From: an uncultured Veillonella sp. | GTDB lineage: Bacteria > Bacillota > Negativicutes > Veillonellales > Veillonellaceae | Reading direction: 5' to 3' | Assembly: GCA_959608595.1 (NCBI GenBank) | Contig: CAUHTB010000019.1 | Span: 1-8,437 of the forward strand | DNA: 8,437 bases | In this document: positions 6,607 through 8,437 of the stretch, in pieces | How the letters are laid out: the number at the start of each line of letters is the position of its first letter | Numbering within the stretch: the stretch's first letter is position 1 | Notes under the pieces: generated by a model | Seen by the model: only the letters and a program-made list of their open reading frames with translations | Told to the model about the DNA's origin: nothing | The model's database searches: none | Made by a program: the position numbers and the translations under genes

Positions 6607-7577
6607 TATACAATGCCTCTACGCAATAAATCCGTAATATGAACAATGCCTAGACATTTATTATCTGTATCTACAACTGGTAACACCGTAATAGGGCGTG
6701 GTTGATTTTTCTCCATTAAATGAAGAGCTTCAGCCGCTAATTTGTCCTTTGTAATCGTACGAGGCATAGAGGTCATCATATCCTCTACAGGCCATTCTAA
6801 GAAATTACTGCCAGAATCTAATCCGCGGCGCACATCACCATCGGTAACAAGGCCTAATAAGTGACCTTCTTCATCAATAACATTAGTAGCACCTAAACCT
6901 TTTTCGGTCATTACAAAGAGTGCATCTCGCACTGTTGCACCTTTAAATACCGTAGGATTATCTTCACCACCATGCATAATATTTTCTACGGTCAACAATA
7001 ATTTGCGACCAAGAGAACCACCTGGATGGAATACAGCAAAGTTTTCAGGTGTAAAGTGATGTCGTTCTAATAAGCATACTGCTAAGGCATCACCTAATGC
7101 TAAAGCAACAGTAGTACTTGTAGTTGGCGCTAACCCCAATGGACAAGCTTCACGTTCTACTTCAGCTAGCAATACAATATCAGAATTCTTAGCTAATGTA
7201 GATTCCGGTTTACCTACAACACAAATTAATTTTGCACCTATGCGACGTAAGGATGGTAAGATACTGATGATTTCGCCTGTTTCGCCACTATTGGAAAAAG
7301 CTAATACTACATCATCTTCTGTAATCATACCAAGATCGCCATGCACACCTTCACCAGGATGCATGAAAAGTGCCGGTGTACCAGTACTAGCCAAGGTAGC
7401 CGCAATTTTGCGACCAATATGACCAGATTTTCCCATACCAGTACATACTACACGGCCCTTACAAGCCAAAATCATATTTACAGCATTTACAAAATTGTGA
7501 TCCAAACGAGAACTTAATTCCTCAATAGCACGTGCTTCCTCATGAAGTACCTGTGCTGCTTGTTCTAAAATAGTCAC
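6606..7577 (-). CDS. kdsD: KdsD, arabinose-5-phosphate isomerase (SIS + two CBS domains)
   Basis: This 323-residue enzyme converts ribulose-5-phosphate to arabinose-5-phosphate, the first committed step to Kdo. A SIS sugar-isomerase domain covers about 36-170 (CTGMGKSGHIGRK at 45-57; SNSGETGE at 95-102), then two CBS domains follow at about 200-260 and 265-323. The residues shown to matter in E. coli KdsD (K59, E111, E152, H193) line up here with a constant shift of nine as K50, E102, E143 and H184. The same family includes KpsF and GutQ; placement between kdsA and kdsC points to the housekeeping LPS enzyme. The start codon is GTG at 7577-7575, with AGGGG about 8 bases upstream; the beginning of the protein then matches the family length. 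It lies 11 bases past the kdsA stop. Confidence 0.95.
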   Translation of the reverse strand: MTILEQAAQVLHEEARAIEELSSRLDHNFVNAVNMILACKGRVVCTGMGKSGHIGRKIAATLASTGTPALFMHPGEGVHGDLGMITEDDVVLAFSNSGETGEIISILPSLRRIGAKLICVVGKPESTLAKNSDIVLLAEVEREACPLGLAPTTSTTVALALGDALAVCLLERHHFTPENFAVFHPGGSLGRKLLLTVENIMHGGEDNPTVFKGATVRDALFVMTEKGLGATNVIDEEGHLLGLVTDGDVRRGLDSGSNFLEWPVEDMMTSMPRTITKDKLAAEALHLMEKNQPRPITVLPVVDTDNKCLGIVHITDLLRRGIV

Positions 7578-7588
7578 AAATACCGCCC

Positions 7589-8407
7589 CTAACCTTTTAC
7601 GATTTTATCAATAGCTACTAAATCTCGTAGCAAAGCTTCAAAATTATCTAAGTATAACATGTTTGGACCATCGGATAATGCTTCCTCTGGATTATCATGT
7701 ACTTCAAAGAATAGACCATCTACACCACTTGCAACAGCGGCACGAGCCAAGTTTGGTACAAATTCGCGATTACCACTAGATTTAGTACCTGCGCCACCAG
7801 GTAATTGAACGCTATGTGTAGCATCGAATACTACTGGATAATCGAAAGAACGCATAATTGGGAAAGATCTCATATCTACAACGAGATTGTTATAGCCAAA
7901 GCTAAATCCACGCTCTGTAAGCATAAGATTTTCATTGCCTGTTTCTTTCATTTTATTTAAGACATTTTCCATATCTTTAGGTGCCATAAATTGACCTTTT
8001 TTCACATTTACGCATTTGCCAGTTTTAGCTGCACCATATACAAGGTCTGTTTGACGACATAAGAAAGCTGGAATTTGTAAAACATCCAATACTTCTGCAG
8101 CCGGTTCGATTTGTTCAATGGAGTGAATATCACTTACAACTGGTACATTGAGTTCTTTTTTTATAGAAGCAAGGATTTTTAGACCTTCCTCAAGACCCGG
8201 TCCACGGAAAGAACCATAGCTAGAACGGTTAGCCTTATCGAAAGAAGCTTTAAAGATATATGGAACTCCTAAGCGTTCACAAATTTCTTTTGCTCGTTTG
8301 CCAATAGCCAATGTACGGTCATAATCTTCAATAACACAAGGTCCAGCAAGGACAAAAAGACCTTTACCGCCACCGACTGTAATATCTTTAATTTGAACTG
8401 TTTTCAT
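7589..8407 (-). CDS. kdsA: KdsA, Kdo-8-phosphate synthase, metal-dependent type
   Basis: This 272-residue TIM-barrel enzyme condenses arabinose-5-phosphate and phosphoenolpyruvate into Kdo-8-phosphate. The [11 protein letters not shown] block (53-63) is the Kdo8P-synthase signature that separates it from DAHP synthases; RGPGLEEG (68-75), [11 protein letters not shown] (113-123) and NVKKGQF (134-140) are further family blocks. Cysteine C24 in LAGPCVIE, with H198 (DATHS), E235 (FFEVH) and D246 (LSDGP), reproduces the four-ligand metal site of metal-dependent enzymes such as that of Aquifex; the metal-independent E. coli type has Asn at the Cys position. AGAGGAG (8414-8420) lies 6 bases before ATG 8407. 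The gene feeds directly into kdsC and receives substrate from kdsD, the next two genes. Confidence 0.96.
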   Translation of the reverse strand: MKTVQIKDITVGGGKGLFVLAGPCVIEDYDRTLAIGKRAKEICERLGVPYIFKASFDKANRSSYGSFRGPGLEEGLKILASIKKELNVPVVSDIHSIEQIEPAAEVLDVLQIPAFLCRQTDLVYGAAKTGKCVNVKKGQFMAPKDMENVLNKMKETGNENLMLTERGFSFGYNNLVVDMRSFPIMRSFDYPVVFDATHSVQLPGGAGTKSSGNREFVPNLARAAVASGVDGLFFEVHDNPEEALSDGPNMLYLDNFEALLRDLVAIDKIVKG

Positions 8408-8437
8408 TTATTTCTCCTCTTGCTCGTAAATTGCATT
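8408..8437 (-). CDS. possible 3' end of an upstream gene (9 codons plus stop)
   Basis: From the window edge one frame reads N-A-I-Y-E-Q-E-E-K followed by TAA at 8410-8408, immediately before the kdsA ATG with no gap. This polar ending and the abutting stop look like the tail of a co-transcribed gene. In related bacteria a Kdo cytidylyltransferase (kdsB) or another lipid A gene often precedes kdsA, but nine residues cannot identify it. It could also be untranslated leader. Confidence 0.4.
   Translation of the reverse strand, partial: NAIYEQEEK

Noticed and set aside
1..8437. RNA genes, CRISPR arrays, insertion sequences, defence or toxin systems
   Set aside because: Nothing matching tRNA or rRNA, spaced direct repeats, transposase genes or terminal inverted repeats was seen; nearly the whole window is accounted for by ordinary coding sequence.

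Overview
The window looks like a chromosomal segment of a diderm (outer-membrane-bearing) Firmicute of the class Negativicutes, most probably Veillonella. The evidence is an AT-rich base composition by eye, strong AGGAGG-type ribosome binding sites before most genes, and protein sequences with Firmicute character that nevertheless encode lipopolysaccharide (LPS) synthesis and transport. The genus is an inference from recalled protein similarity, since no search could be run.

All genes are on the minus strand, so transcription runs from high to low coordinates. The main block (8407 down to 749) is one compact gene string with overlaps or gaps of at most 14 bases, except 87 bases before its last gene. 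First come three Kdo genes: kdsA (Kdo-8-phosphate synthase), kdsD (arabinose-5-phosphate isomerase) and kdsC (Kdo-8-phosphate phosphatase). Next is an LpxL-type lipid A acyltransferase. Then comes the inner-membrane and periplasmic part of the LPS export machine: lptC, lptA, lptB and one lptF/lptG-family permease. The block ends with a DUF3084 protein (two membrane segments, a long coiled coil and a C-terminal domain) and a strong hairpin terminator at 678-719. Nine codons of an upstream reading frame seem to end directly before kdsA, so the operon probably begins outside the window.

Beyond the terminator, a probable extended -10 promoter precedes a second unit. It holds a small RuvC/YqgF-like RNase H-fold protein, whose end overlaps the start of a YitT-family membrane protein that runs off the window at base 1.

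Together the main genes make Kdo, finish the acylation of lipid A, and extract mature LPS from the inner membrane towards the outer membrane. The Kdo transferase WaaA, the outer-membrane translocon LptD and a second LptF/G permease are not in the window. Four annotated starts are worth noting: the acyltransferase, lptA and the RuvC-like gene should start internally relative to their longest open frames, and kdsD starts with GTG. There is no RNA gene, CRISPR array, insertion sequence or sign of recent transfer. The least explained element is the DUF3084 protein, whose predicted topology puts a roughly 120-residue coiled coil in the periplasm next to the LPS export genes.
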